DNA of 40,632 nt from RUG11551 sp045586185 (lineage in GTDB: Bacteria; Planctomycetota; Planctomycetia; Pirellulales; Thermoguttaceae). The notes below the pieces were generated by a model. It was not told where the DNA came from and ran no database searches. It saw nothing but the letters and a program-made list of their open reading frames with translations. Below are positions 16,386-24,131 of the stretch, one piece after another. Made by a program: the position numbers and the translations under genes. The stretch is from the NCBI GenBank assembly GCA_045586185.1, contig JAZMZV010000090.1, forward strand, positions 1 to 40,632, written 5' to 3'. Within the stretch, counting starts at the first letter, position 1; every line of letters starts with the position of its first letter.

Positions 16386-16397
16386 ACCGCCTTGCCG

Positions 16398-17690
16398 CTA
16401 TTTCGCTGCCGGGTACGACCCCAGTATTTCCAGCCGCACCGAGCGTTTGCCCAGCGCGTCGATGGCGCGGCGTATCTTCAAGTCCTTAAAGTGCCCTTCC
16501 ATCTCGGCAAAGAACAGGTACTCGTTGTCGGTTCCGTGTACCGGGAACGATTCAATCCAGGTCAGATTGAGATGGTTTCTCTTAAAGATGTTTAACGCGT
16601 CTGCTAACGACCCGGCAACGTGCTTTAACTGGAACATGAGCGCGGTCTTGTCGTTGCCTTTCCGGTCGTAGGAATTCTTGCTCAAAACGACAAATCGGGT
16701 GCGGTTGTCCGGATTGTCGGCGATGTTTTCGACTAAAACGTCCACCTCGTACGCCTTGGCGGCTTCCAGAGACGCGATCGCGGCAACGCCGTTGTCCGCC
16801 CCGGCAAGAGCCAGTTCGACCGCCTGCGTCGTCGAGCTGCACGCAACCAGTTCCGCCCCGGACAGGCATTTCGCCAGCCAGTTTCGGCATTGAGAAAGCG
16901 CCTGCGCTTTGCTGTAGACGGTTTTAATGCTGCTTCGAGGCAGGTTCCCGATCAGACAATGACAAATCGGAATTATCGACTCGCCGCTGATTTTGATTTT
17001 CGTTTTCGTGAACATGTCCAGCGTGTCGACAATGCGCCCGTCGGTGGAATTCTCAATCGGAACGACGCCGAAATCGCATTCGCCGGACTGCGCCTGTTCG
17101 AAAATCCCGGCGATGCTGGAAACGGGAATCAGCTCCACCCCGGTTCCGAAATACTTCAGCGCCGCCAAATGCGTAAAGCTGAACTCCGGACCCAGGTACG
17201 CAACGCGAGTCGGATGAACGCTGGCACGGACGTCGCCCAACGCCTCGCGAAAGACGGCTCGAACGCAGTTCTCCGACGCCCCCCCGCTCTGTCGGCGCGC
17301 GCACAACGCCATGCTCTCAATCCGCTGATGGTCAAGGTTCCAGTCCGTATACCGAGACCCCAACGCCATCGCTGACTTGCCGTCCGCGCCGTCGCCTTTG
17401 CCTGTTACAGTTTTACTCTGTCCGCAGTTAAGTTCAAAGTACTTCCGTTCCAGCTCGATCTTTTTATTCAGAGCGTCGAGAAGCGCCTTGTCCGCCTCGA
17501 CCAGCTGAGAACGCAGCTGAGCCAACTCCGACCCGGCGGGGGAAAGCGCTTTGCTTTGAGATACGCTCGGCGACGCCTGTTCAGAACGCTTGCCGTTCGC
17601 GCCGTTCCCTTTCCCTTTGCTCCCCTTCGCTTTGACTTGTACAGACTTTTGATTCTTACTCGACTTGGAATTGTTTGAAGTTTTTGCCAT
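16398..17690 (-). CDS. pheA: prephenate dehydratase (PheA type, with N-terminal AroQ-like region)
   Basis: Converts prephenate to phenylpyruvate in phenylalanine synthesis. 430 residues. Residues 1-50 are a Lys/Ser/Gly-rich low-complexity tail. Residues 56-150 look like a chorismate-mutase helix region (LRSQLVEADKALLDALNKKI) broken by a Gly/Lys-rich insertion at about 88-112. The dehydratase domain runs about 162-345 with GPEFSFTH (167-174), PIENS (211-215) and the catalytic TRF (331-333). An ACT domain follows from 350. Its effector motif reads ESFP (380-383) where ESRP is usual, so phenylalanine feedback may differ. Whether the mutase part is active is unclear. There is no clear Shine-Dalgarno site. 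Confidence 0.93.
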   Translation of the reverse strand: MAKTSNNSKSSKNQKSVQVKAKGSKGKGNGANGKRSEQASPSVSQSKALSPAGSELAQLRSQLVEADKALLDALNKKIELERKYFELNCGQSKTVTGKGDGADGKSAMALGSRYTDWNLDHQRIESMALCARRQSGGASENCVRAVFREALGDVRASVHPTRVAYLGPEFSFTHLAALKYFGTGVELIPVSSIAGIFEQAQSGECDFGVVPIENSTDGRIVDTLDMFTKTKIKISGESIIPICHCLIGNLPRSSIKTVYSKAQALSQCRNWLAKCLSGAELVACSSTTQAVELALAGADNGVAAIASLEAAKAYEVDVLVENIADNPDNRTRFVVLSKNSYDRKGNDKTALMFQLKHVAGSLADALNIFKRNHLNLTWIESFPVHGTDNEYLFFAEMEGHFKDLKIRRAIDALGKRSVRLEILGSYPAAK

Positions 17691-17723
17691 GGTAAAACGG
17701 GAAATCTAAAGGGTGTTCGCAGG

Positions 17724-17776
17724 TCAGCCCGCACACGGATTTGACGGATTAAACGGATTCACGCCGATTGGTTAAT
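17724..17776 (+). repeat. partial copy of the ACGGATTAG-word repeat
   Basis: GGTCAGCCCGCACACGGATT, then further ACGGATTA/ACGGATTC words and CGCCGATTGGTTAATTG. This matches the outer half of the repeats at 12297-12400 and 16278-16385. Confidence 0.8.
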
Positions 17777-17807
17777 TGAAAAACAATAATCATTCGTGAA
17801 TCATTGA

Positions 17808-17922
17808 ATTTTAAACACGAAAAACACGAAGAGAACGAAAAAACACGAAAATTTTAAAAATACTTTCGTCTTTTTCGCTTATTTCGCTTATTTCGTGTAT
17901 TTCGTGTATTTCGTGTTTAAAA
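17808..17922 (+). repeat. ACACGAAAT/TTCGTGTAT 9-bp word element, copy 1
   Basis: An arm of CACGAA-type words faces an arm of TTCGTGTAT/TTCGCTTAT words across an AT-rich centre, making an imperfect palindrome. An inverted copy lies at 20362-20471, so the pair brackets dnaK. Confidence 0.88.
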
Positions 17923-17943
17923 ATTCCTCGCCGTCTCGCAATA

Positions 17944-18003
17944 GGTTCGCCTTCGGCGAAAGCGTAATTTCGCTCCCGTTGGTCGCTCCATTACCGCCTT
18001 TCA
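17944..18003 (-). repeat. single REP-like unit
   Basis: GTTCGCCTTCGGCGAAAGCG through to CATTACCGCCTTTCA, the reverse orientation of the unit at 12422-12487. Confidence 0.75.
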
Positions 18004-18169
18004 ATCCATTTCTTTCCCCTGCCAAATTGGCAGAACGGGAAACCCTCACCGCGGGGGATAACGTCAAAAATAATCGCAATCTGTTATTTTATAACGAGTT
18101 ATAAATTATTTGGCGATTCAAATTTGTTTTGGCACGGAAATTGCAATTTTACTAATCGTGCGAAATCTG

Positions 18170-18225
18170 TCCCCCGTAGGATGGGGGGAGACAAGCGGAA
18201 ACGCTGATTCAGCAAACCGCTTGTC
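18170..18225 (+). promoter_or_regulatory. two hairpins upstream of the dnaK promoter
   Basis: TCCCCC/GGGGGGA at 18170-18188, then a perfect 9-bp GACAAGCGG/CCGCTTGTC stem at 18190-18225 whose loop contains the small palindrome GCTGATTCAGC. It lies about 50 bases before the -35 box, so it is a possible regulatory site or upstream terminator. It does not resemble CIRCE. Confidence 0.35.
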
Positions 18226-18277
18226 TTTATCGCTTGAAAATGGATTGTATCCGAAAATTGAAAATCGTTCAAGCGCT

Positions 18278-18304
18278 TTGACGGGTTTCTGACGTGTATA
18301 TAAT
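18278..18304 (+). promoter_or_regulatory. dnaK promoter candidate
   Basis: TTGACG (18278-18283), a 15-base spacer and TATAAT (18299-18304). The spacer is short but both boxes are strong. The leader to the ATG would be about 27 bases and includes AAGGAG. Confidence 0.55.
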
Positions 18305-18337
18305 CAAAAAAACAAAAAATTTAAGGAGAACAATATT

Positions 18338-20257
18338 ATGGCTAAAGGCGAAAAAATCATCGGCATTGACTTAGGAACCACCAACTCGGTCGTTTCCGTT
18401 ATGGAAGGCAACGAACCCACGGTTATTGCAAACCTGGAAGGAAACCGTTTAACCCCCAGCGTTGTCGCGTTTAACGACGACAACGAAACCATCGTCGGCG
18501 AACCCGCCAAACGACAGGCTGTTACCAACCCGAAGCGAACCATCTCGTCCATTAAACGATTCATGGGGCGCCGTCAGAACGAAGTTGCAGTCGAAGAAAA
18601 GATGGTTCCGTACAAGGTTATCGGAACGGGCGACGATTACGTCAAGGTAGAAGTCAACGGCAAAGAATACACGCCGTCTGAAATCTCCGCCAAGGTTCTT
18701 CGCAAACTCAAGGAAGCGGCGGAATCCTACCTCGGTCACAAAGTCAACAAGGCGGTTATTACCGTTCCCGCTTACTTCAACGACGCTCAGCGTCAGGCAA
18801 CCAAAGACGCCGGTCAGATTGCTGGCCTGGAAGTCATGCGAATCATCAACGAACCGACCGCAGCGTCTCTGGCTTACGGCTTGGATAAAAAAGCCCAGCA
18901 GAAGATTTGCGTCTTCGACCTCGGCGGTGGTACGTTCGATGTGTCTATTCTGGACGTTGCAGACGGCGTTTTCCAGGTTGTCGCAACCAAAGGCGACGGA
19001 CACCTCGGCGGCGACGACTTCGACAAAGCCCTTATCGACTACGTTGCAGACGAATTCCAAAAGTCCAACGGCGTTGACCTCCGCAAAGACCCGATGGCTC
19101 TTCAGCGTCTGCAGGAAGCGTGCGAAAAAGCGAAGTGCGAACTGTCCTCCGCTCAAAGCACGGACATCAACCTGCCGTTTATCACCGCTGACGCCTCCGG
19201 TCCGAAACACCTGCAGCAGCACATCACCCGCGCCAAGTTTGAACAGCTGGCGGATTCCCTCATCGAACGCTGCAAGCGCCCGGTTCTGGACTGCTTGAAG
19301 GACTCCAACCTGTCCGCCAAAGACATCGACGAAGTCGTTCTGGTCGGCGGATCGTCCCGAATCCCGAAGGTTCAGGAACTGGTCAAGGAGATTTTCGGCA
19401 AAGACCCGCACAAGGGCGTCAACCCGGACGAAGTCGTTGCAGTCGGCGCGGCAATTCAGGGCGGCGTTTTGGCTGGCGACGTCAAAGACGTTCTTCTGCT
19501 CGACGTTACCCCGCTGTCTTTGGGAATTGAAACCCTCGGCGGCGTTATGACTCGACTGGTCGAACGCAACACAACCATTCCGACGGAAAAGTCACAGGTC
19601 TTTTCCACCGCAGACGACAACCAGACGGCTGTTACAATTAAAGTCTATCAGGGCGAACGTGAGATGGCGGCGGACAACCGACTCCTGGGTCAGTTCAACC
19701 TGGAAGGCATCCCGCTGGCGCCCCGCGGCGTCCCGCAGATTGAAGTTACATTCGATATCGACGCCAACGGCATCGTTTCCGTCAAGGCGAAAGACAAGGG
19801 AACCGGCAAGGAACAGAAAGTTACCATCGAACAGAGTTCCGGCTTGAGCGACGAAGAAATCGAAAAGATGCGCCGCGACGCCGACGCTCACGCGTCCGAA
19901 GACAAGAAACGCCGCGAATTCGCCGAACTGCACAACAAGGCGGACTCCATGGTTTGGCAGCTCGAAAAGCTCATGAAGGAAAACGAAGCCTCCATTTCAG
20001 AGTCTGACAAATCCGCCATGACCGCGGCTATCGACAAGGTCAAGGAAGCCATGAAAGGCGCCGACGCCGACGCCCTCAAGTCCGCCGTCAGCCAGCTGGA
20101 ACAGGCGTCTCACGCGTTCAGCAAAACGCTGTACGAAAAGGCTGCTGGTTCCGCCGCCGGCGCTGGCCCGCAACCGGGCGCGTCCGCTCAGGACAACTCC
20201 AGCTCCGACTCCAAAAACGACGACACGATCGACGCCGAATTTGAAGTCAAAGACTAA
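18338..20257 (+). CDS. dnaK: chaperone DnaK (Hsp70)
   Basis: ATP-dependent Hsp70 chaperone, 639 residues, normal length. The nucleotide-binding domain carries the three family signatures: GIDLGTTNSVVSV near 9-21, FDLGGGTFDVSIL near 196-208 and VVLVGGSSRIPKVQELV near 333-349. The substrate-binding domain and helical lid follow, then a Gly/Ala/Ser-rich tail ending DDTIDAEFEVKD, the usual EEVD-like acidic end of bacterial DnaK. AAGGAG precedes the ATG. No grpE, dnaJ or hrcA is adjacent, so it is a single-gene unit. Inverted copies of the ACACGAAAT repeat lie on both sides. Confidence 0.99.
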   Translation: MAKGEKIIGIDLGTTNSVVSVMEGNEPTVIANLEGNRLTPSVVAFNDDNETIVGEPAKRQAVTNPKRTISSIKRFMGRRQNEVAVEEKMVPYKVIGTGDDYVKVEVNGKEYTPSEISAKVLRKLKEAAESYLGHKVNKAVITVPAYFNDAQRQATKDAGQIAGLEVMRIINEPTAASLAYGLDKKAQQKICVFDLGGGTFDVSILDVADGVFQVVATKGDGHLGGDDFDKALIDYVADEFQKSNGVDLRKDPMALQRLQEACEKAKCELSSAQSTDINLPFITADASGPKHLQQHITRAKFEQLADSLIERCKRPVLDCLKDSNLSAKDIDEVVLVGGSSRIPKVQELVKEIFGKDPHKGVNPDEVVAVGAAIQGGVLAGDVKDVLLLDVTPLSLGIETLGGVMTRLVERNTTIPTEKSQVFSTADDNQTAVTIKVYQGEREMAADNRLLGQFNLEGIPLAPRGVPQIEVTFDIDANGIVSVKAKDKGTGKEQKVTIEQSSGLSDEEIEKMRRDADAHASEDKKRREFAELHNKADSMVWQLEKLMKENEASISESDKSAMTAAIDKVKEAMKGADADALKSAVSQLEQASHAFSKTLYEKAAGSAAGAGPQPGASAQDNSSSDSKNDDTIDAEFEVKD

Positions 20258-20288
20258 GTTCAGTAAATAACTTGTAACAAATAACACG

Positions 20289-20325
20289 AAATGCGGGATT
20301 GAACTCAAAATCAATTCCGCATTTT
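20289..20325 (+). terminator. terminator-like hairpin after dnaK
   Basis: AAATGCGG (20289-20296) pairs with CCGCATTT (20317-20324), with further GATTGA/TCAAT pairing inside. The T tract is short. Confidence 0.6.
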
Positions 20326-20355
20326 AGTTGCGAGTTGCGAGTAGCGAGTTGCGAG
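20326..20355 (+). repeat. TTGCGAG 7-bp word repeat
   Basis: Four words in tandem (TTGCGAG, TTGCGAG, TAGCGAG, TTGCGAG), the same family as 11245-11275, 23998-24028 and 24132-24163. Confidence 0.85.
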
Positions 20356-20361
20356 AGAGTT

Positions 20362-20471
20362 ATTTAACACGAAATACACGAAATAAGCGAAAAAGACGAA
20401 AGATTTTTTAAAATATATATTTTAATATTTTCGTGTTTTTTCGTTCTATTCGTGTTTTTCGTGTTTAAAAT
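20362..20471 (-). repeat. ACACGAAAT/TTCGTGTAT 9-bp word element, copy 2
   Basis: Reverse-complement of 17808-17922 with small differences. It lies 45 bases before the ispF start codon and fills most of the dnaK-ispF gap. Confidence 0.88.
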
Positions 20472-20515
20472 CCAATGGCGTACCAAACAACTTTTTTTCA
20501 ACACATATTACTTCC

Positions 20516-21001
20516 ATGACAACTATTCCCCGAATTGGCTTGGGCTACGATTCCCATAAACTTATCGACGGCGACGGTCTGATTCTCGGCGGGGTTCATA
20601 TCCCGCACAACAAGTCGTTACAAGGACATTCCGATGCCGACGCTCTTCTGCACGCCATTTCAGACGCCCTGCTCGGAGCCGCCGCCATGGGCGACATCGG
20701 ACAGATGTTTCCCGACACGGCAGAGGAGAACCGCGGGCGCAATTCCGGGGAGATGCTTCAGATTATCTGGGACAAGATTCAGGCCGAAGGATACAAGCTG
20801 GGCAACCTCGACGCAGTCGTCCTGGCGCAGAAGCCGAAACTCCTGCCGTACGTTGCCGCGATCAGAGAAAATATCGCCCGCCTTCTCGACGTCCCGGCGG
20901 AATCCATCGGACTAAAAGCCAAGACTGGCGAAGGCGTCGGCCCCGTCGGAGAAGAAGTCCTTCTGGAAGTCTACGCCACCGCGCTGATTTATCGGGAATA
21001 A
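20516..21001 (+). CDS. ispF: 2-C-methyl-D-erythritol 2,4-cyclodiphosphate synthase
   Basis: MEP-pathway enzyme that cyclises CDP-methylerythritol 2-phosphate with loss of CMP on the way to isoprenoids. It acts as a trimer. 161 residues, full length. Metal ligands fit the family (Asp12 and His14 in GLGYDSHKL, His46 in GHSDADALLHAISDALLG). GDIGQMFPDT and the C-terminal KTGEGVGPVGEEVLLEVYA are also present. There is no Shine-Dalgarno sequence before the ATG. ispD is not adjacent. The transposase ORF starts one base after the stop codon. Confidence 0.97.
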   Translation: MTTIPRIGLGYDSHKLIDGDGLILGGVHIPHNKSLQGHSDADALLHAISDALLGAAAMGDIGQMFPDTAEENRGRNSGEMLQIIWDKIQAEGYKLGNLDAVVLAQKPKLLPYVAAIRENIARLLDVPAESIGLKAKTGEGVGPVGEEVLLEVYATALIYRE

Positions 21002-21002
21002 A

Positions 21003-21464
21003 ATGATATATTCAGAACCTTATGCGTATTTTATAACTTTCACAACCAGAGGAACGCGACTTCATGGTTGCGAAAGGGGTTCTGTCAATCGCAAAGGAGA
21101 ATATATAGGAATTAATTCAAATTGGGAAGGTTTTGATAAATCAGAAATGAAAAATCCTCCAATTGTTCTTTCATCTAATCAAAGACAGATCGTCCATGAC
21201 GCGCTGAAAAGTCATTGTGAAAAGAACAGCTGGATACTTCATATAGTTGCCGTCCAATCAAACCATGTTCATATTCTAATATCTGCTAATAACTATTCGC
21301 TTGATTATGTGGCAACCGCATTAAAAGCAGCTGCAACAAATGCGCTGCATAAATCTGGAGAATTTGAGAAAAGCGTTAAAATCTGGACGAGAAAAGCAAG
21401 TAAAAGATATGTCTTTAATGACGAAGAGTATTTAAATGTTTACGACTATATCAGAAATCAATGA
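21003..21464 (+). CDS. Y1/IS200-like HUH transposase, RAYT type
   Basis: 153 residues. The N-terminus (YFITFTTRGTRLHGCERGSV) matches the domesticated Y1-transposase branch common in planctomycetes. The HUH metal motif is NHVHIL (His88, His90). A C-terminal helix EEYLNVYDYIRNQ offers Tyr149 (or Tyr143/147) as the nucleophile. Proteins of this type cleave single-stranded palindromic ends. It begins one base after ispF, with no ribosome site of its own, so coupling to ispF is likely. Its last codons and stop lie in the AGAAATCAATG segment that recurs between the downstream palindromes, so the array abuts and possibly trims the gene. It is a RAYT rather than a mobile IS: I see no accessory ORF. 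Confidence 0.85.
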   Translation: MIYSEPYAYFITFTTRGTRLHGCERGSVNRKGEYIGINSNWEGFDKSEMKNPPIVLSSNQRQIVHDALKSHCEKNSWILHIVAVQSNHVHILISANNYSLDYVATALKAAATNALHKSGEFEKSVKIWTRKASKRYVFNDEEYLNVYDYIRNQ

Positions 21465-21478
21465 TTTCGCCTAAAAAT

Positions 21479-21760
21479 GGAAGGCGGTAACGGAGAAGCG
21501 AAGCTTCGCAGTTACGCTTCCACAGTACCATAGAAATCAATGGGTTCGCCAAAAAATGGAAGGCGGTAACGGAGAAGCGACAGCTTCGTAGTTACGCTTC
21601 CATAGCACAATAGAAATCAATGTTCTCGTCAACAAATGGAAGGCGGTAACGGAGAAGCGTCCGCTTCGTAGTGACGCTTCCACAGTACTATAGAAATCAA
21701 TGTTTTCGTCTAAAATGGAAGGCGATAACGGAGAAGCGTCAGCTTCGTAGTTACGCTTCC
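21479..21760 (+). repeat. REP array A: four 79-80 bp palindromic units
   Basis: Hairpin cores start at 21479, 21558, 21638 and 21717 (spacing 79, 80, 79) and each ends in ACGCTTCC. Each core is GGAAGGCGGTAAC on the left, a small GAAGC/GCTTC inner stem, and GTTACGCTTCC on the right. The between-core sequence (CATAGAAATCAATG, a few variable bases, TTCGCC or CTCGTC) is also conserved, unlike CRISPR spacers. The array lies between the convergent transposase and Mrr-like genes. Confidence 0.95.
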
Positions 21761-21803
21761 CCTGAACCACCTATTACGTTCGATATAACGGTCTTCGCCT
21801 CAA

Positions 21804-22742
21804 TTACATATCATCTTCATTAAAATAATCGGAATCAATTCTTTTAATTTGATATGTTTCGCGAACGGAAACGCCAACGTTGTGTTCGATCATCAATTCT
21901 GCCAATCGTTCGTCATCAATAAGGACGATTTGATGTGAACATTTATCAACAAACTCTTTTGCACTTTTAGGAAAAGAGGACGTTGTCAGGAAAATGCCTT
22001 TGTGACTTTTTTTAGATGACAACGCTCCTGCAAAATCTCTGACATCTGAAATAGGAACAATCACGTCATCATCGTAACGTTTCGCCTGAATGTAAATTAC
22101 ATCTAAACCAAGTTTATCCTCATTGATAATGCCGTCGATTCCGCCATCGCCGGATTTACCAACAACTTGACCGGCTTCTGTTCGAAAACCGCCGTACCCC
22201 ATTTTAATAAGCAGATCAACAACCAACGATTCAAAGAAGGCAGGTTTATGTTCTTTAATTGTATCCAAGAGTTCCTTTGCCAAGCTCGCCCGAAGCAGTT
22301 TATAAGACTCTTCAATTGACTCATCAGGAGTTTTTTCCGTAATATCCGTTGTTTCAGATTCACTTTGATTCGGACTGTTGCCTTCATCATCATTTGAAGT
22401 TCCAACAAACTTTCTGAAAGATTCAAATTCCCGTAAATCATTAATACAGATTTGTTGAAACGTTTGTTTTTGCTGTAAATATGAGACCCCGATTGAGGAA
22501 ATCTTGTAAGTTCCACGTTTGACACGCGTCAATAAACCAGCACGATACAAATATGTAATTGCCCACTGTACATTGCTGACATAACGCAGTATGCCGCTAC
22601 TAGTCTTTTCATTCGCATCATCACTTGACAAATTGAAATGATTGCGAACAAAATCTTTAAAATCGCTTATTTGATGTTCCTTACGGTCAGAAGCAAAATG
22701 CAACAAAGGAAACATCATACTTTGAAAATCTGGTACTGACAT
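21804..22742 (-). CDS. Mrr-like restriction endonuclease
   Basis: 312 residues. The N-terminal region (about 1-95) looks like the winged-helix Mrr_N domain (WAITYLYRAGLLTRVKRGTY is its typical end). An acidic linker (115-145) follows. The C-terminal domain is an Mrr-type PD-(D/E)XK nuclease: FESLVVDLLIKMGYGG with Glu171, GKSGDGGIDG with Asp203, and QAK (219-221). Such enzymes cut modified DNA. AGGAG lies 8 bases before the ATG. It is orphan, with no methyltransferase in the window, as expected for a modification-dependent type IV enzyme. The AT-rich composition and flanking REP arrays suggest acquisition. Confidence 0.9.
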   Translation of the reverse strand: MSVPDFQSMMFPLLHFASDRKEHQISDFKDFVRNHFNLSSDDANEKTSSGILRYVSNVQWAITYLYRAGLLTRVKRGTYKISSIGVSYLQQKQTFQQICINDLREFESFRKFVGTSNDDEGNSPNQSESETTDITEKTPDESIEESYKLLRASLAKELLDTIKEHKPAFFESLVVDLLIKMGYGGFRTEAGQVVGKSGDGGIDGIINEDKLGLDVIYIQAKRYDDDVIVPISDVRDFAGALSSKKSHKGIFLTTSSFPKSAKEFVDKCSHQIVLIDDERLAELMIEHNVGVSVRETYQIKRIDSDYFNEDDM

Positions 22743-22819
22743 AATAATCTCCTAGGAAAATTGCATAGTATCATTATAATCTATTCTGGCGACATTACAA
22801 TGGGGTAACCGTTACTCCC

Positions 22820-23176
22820 GGAAGCGTAACTGCGCTCACTACGTTCGCTCCGTTACCGCCTTTCATTGGATTATCCATCGGTCGTCGATTAGGAAGCGTA
22901 ACTGCGCTCACTGCGTTCGCTCCGTTACCGCCTTTCATTGGATTGTCCATCGGTCGTCGATCAGGAAGCGTAACTGCGCTCCCTACGTTCGCTCCGTTAC
23001 CGCCTTTCATTAGATTGTCCATCGGTCGTCGATTAGGAAGCGTAACTGCGCTCACTGCGTTCGCTCCGTTACCGCATTTCATTGGATTGTCCATCGGTCG
23101 TCGATTAAGAAGCGTAACTGCGCTCACTTCGTTCACTCCGTTACCGCCTTTCATTGGATTATCCATCGGTCGTCGT
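22820..23176 (-). repeat. REP array B: five 72-bp palindromic units
   Basis: Units start at 22820, 22892, 22964, 23036 and 23108, an exact 72-bp period. Each reads GGAAGCGTAACTGCGCTCAC, a variable base or two, GTTCGCTCCGTTACCGCC, then a conserved ATTGGATTATCCATCGGTCG-type joint. On the minus strand the outer arms match array A, so the two arrays face opposite ways, but the inner stem differs. The last joint runs into the stop codon of the inositol monophosphatase gene. The array fills most of the 434-bp gap 22743-23176. Confidence 0.95.
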
Positions 23177-23962
23177 CTATCCCTTCACGCAATTCAATAT
23201 CGCGGCGTGAAGTTTCTCGTTGGACGTTGCCAGCAACGCGGCGCGGTCGACGTCGAACGGGGAGCCGTCGGCGGCTGTTACAAATCCGCCCGCCTCTTTG
23301 ACCAGCAAGACGCCCGCAGCGACGTCCCACGAATGGGCGGAAAAGTTCATCGTGGCGTCGAAGATTCCCCGGGCTGTGTACGCCAGGTTCAGCGCCAACG
23401 ATCCCGATCGGCGCATCGCCTGACATTCTCCCGTCAGCTTGAGAAACGCCTTGAAGTCGTCACATTCCTGCGTTATATTGGGCGGGAACCCGAACCCGAT
23501 AAGAGAATCGATGAGCTTTTCAACCGGCGAAACGTGAAGCTCGACGCCGTTGAGCCACGCCCCATGTCCGGCGACGGCAGAATAGAACTCGTCGTAATAC
23601 GGCGCGTAAATCCCGCTGACAAACAGCTCGCCCCGAAACTCCAGCGCCAGCGAGACGCAAAAATGCGGGCTGCCGTGCGCGTAGTTCGTCGTGCCGTCCA
23701 GCGGGTCGAGAATCCAGCGGTACTCGGAATCCGCGTCCGGGACGGGGTAGTTTGTATCGTCGATGGTCTCTTCCCCGACGAAAATATGAGTGGGAAACGC
23801 CTCAGCGAGAATGTCCCGTACGGCTTTTTGCGCTTTGCGGTCGGATTCCGTTACCAGGTCGCGGACGTCTTTATGATACACAGCCGCTTTGCCAAACCCG
23901 TCCATGAGGACTTTCCCCGCCGCCTTGCACGACTCTCGAAGAACTTCTGTAAAACTTGCCAT
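23177..23962 (-). CDS. inositol monophosphatase family protein
   Basis: Mg-dependent phosphatase of the SuhB/IMPase family; the likely substrate is inositol-1-phosphate or a related sugar phosphate. 261 residues, normal length. Metal-site motifs are in order: VGEET near 77, WILDPLDGTTNYAHG near 102-116 and SWDVAAGVLLVKEAGG near 208-223. It is cytoplasmic. There is no clear Shine-Dalgarno site. The stop codon abuts REP array B. The neighbours (LeuC/LeuD-like pair, Mrr) give no pathway hint. Confidence 0.95.
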   Translation of the reverse strand: MASFTEVLRESCKAAGKVLMDGFGKAAVYHKDVRDLVTESDRKAQKAVRDILAEAFPTHIFVGEETIDDTNYPVPDADSEYRWILDPLDGTTNYAHGSPHFCVSLALEFRGELFVSGIYAPYYDEFYSAVAGHGAWLNGVELHVSPVEKLIDSLIGFGFPPNITQECDDFKAFLKLTGECQAMRRSGSLALNLAYTARGIFDATMNFSAHSWDVAAGVLLVKEAGGFVTAADGSPFDVDRAALLATSNEKLHAAILNCVKG

Positions 23963-23997
23963 GACAGTTATAATATTCTAAATATAGGTTATATGAT

Positions 23998-24096
23998 AGT
24001 TGCGAGTGGCGAGTTGCGAGTTGCGAGACGGCGAGGCGCCGTTCCCAATCCGCGCTACCGCGCGAGAGCCAATATTCGCTCCCGTTGGTCGCTTTG
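23998..24096 (-). repeat. compound repeat with TTGCGAG words, copy 2 (inverted)
   Basis: Reverse-complement of 11174-11275: TTGCGAG words, GGCGAGGCGCC, CGCGCTACCGCGCG and CGCTCCCGTTGGTCGCTTTG in matching order. Confidence 0.85.
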
Positions 24097-24131
24097 ATTC
24101 CTCCTCAAAACTAACGGGGAGCGCTTGCGTT

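Larger units (their letters stand above)
17691..18337. other. 647-bp repeat-rich region upstream of dnaK
   Basis: Divergent gap between pheA (minus) and dnaK (plus). It holds a partial ACGGATTAG-word repeat (17724-17776), the ACACGAAAT-word element (17808-17922), a REP-like unit (17944-18003), two hairpins (18170-18225) and the dnaK promoter. I looked for a CIRCE heat-shock operator (TTAGCACTC-N9-GAGTGCTAA) and did not find one. Confidence 0.6.

Noticed and set aside
18100..18337. CIRCE heat-shock operator before dnaK
   Set aside because: No TTAGCACTC-N9-GAGTGCTAA or near variant found on reading the region.
18449..19411. 320-codon frame antisense to dnaK
   Set aside because: Shadow of a highly conserved gene; no family motif.
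22795..23166. Open frames of 24-residue repeats on both strands of array B
   Set aside because: The 72-bp period is a multiple of three, so any stop-free unit stays open. The DNA palindrome and conserved joint explain the pattern, and there is no ribosome site.
21479..23176. CRISPR array
   Set aside because: The sequence between hairpins is conserved from unit to unit, so there are no unique spacers, and no cas genes are present.
22943..24097. A 384-codon plus-strand frame covering array B and the inositol phosphatase gene
   Set aside because: It starts in the repeats and runs antisense to a clear IMPase with all metal-site motifs.
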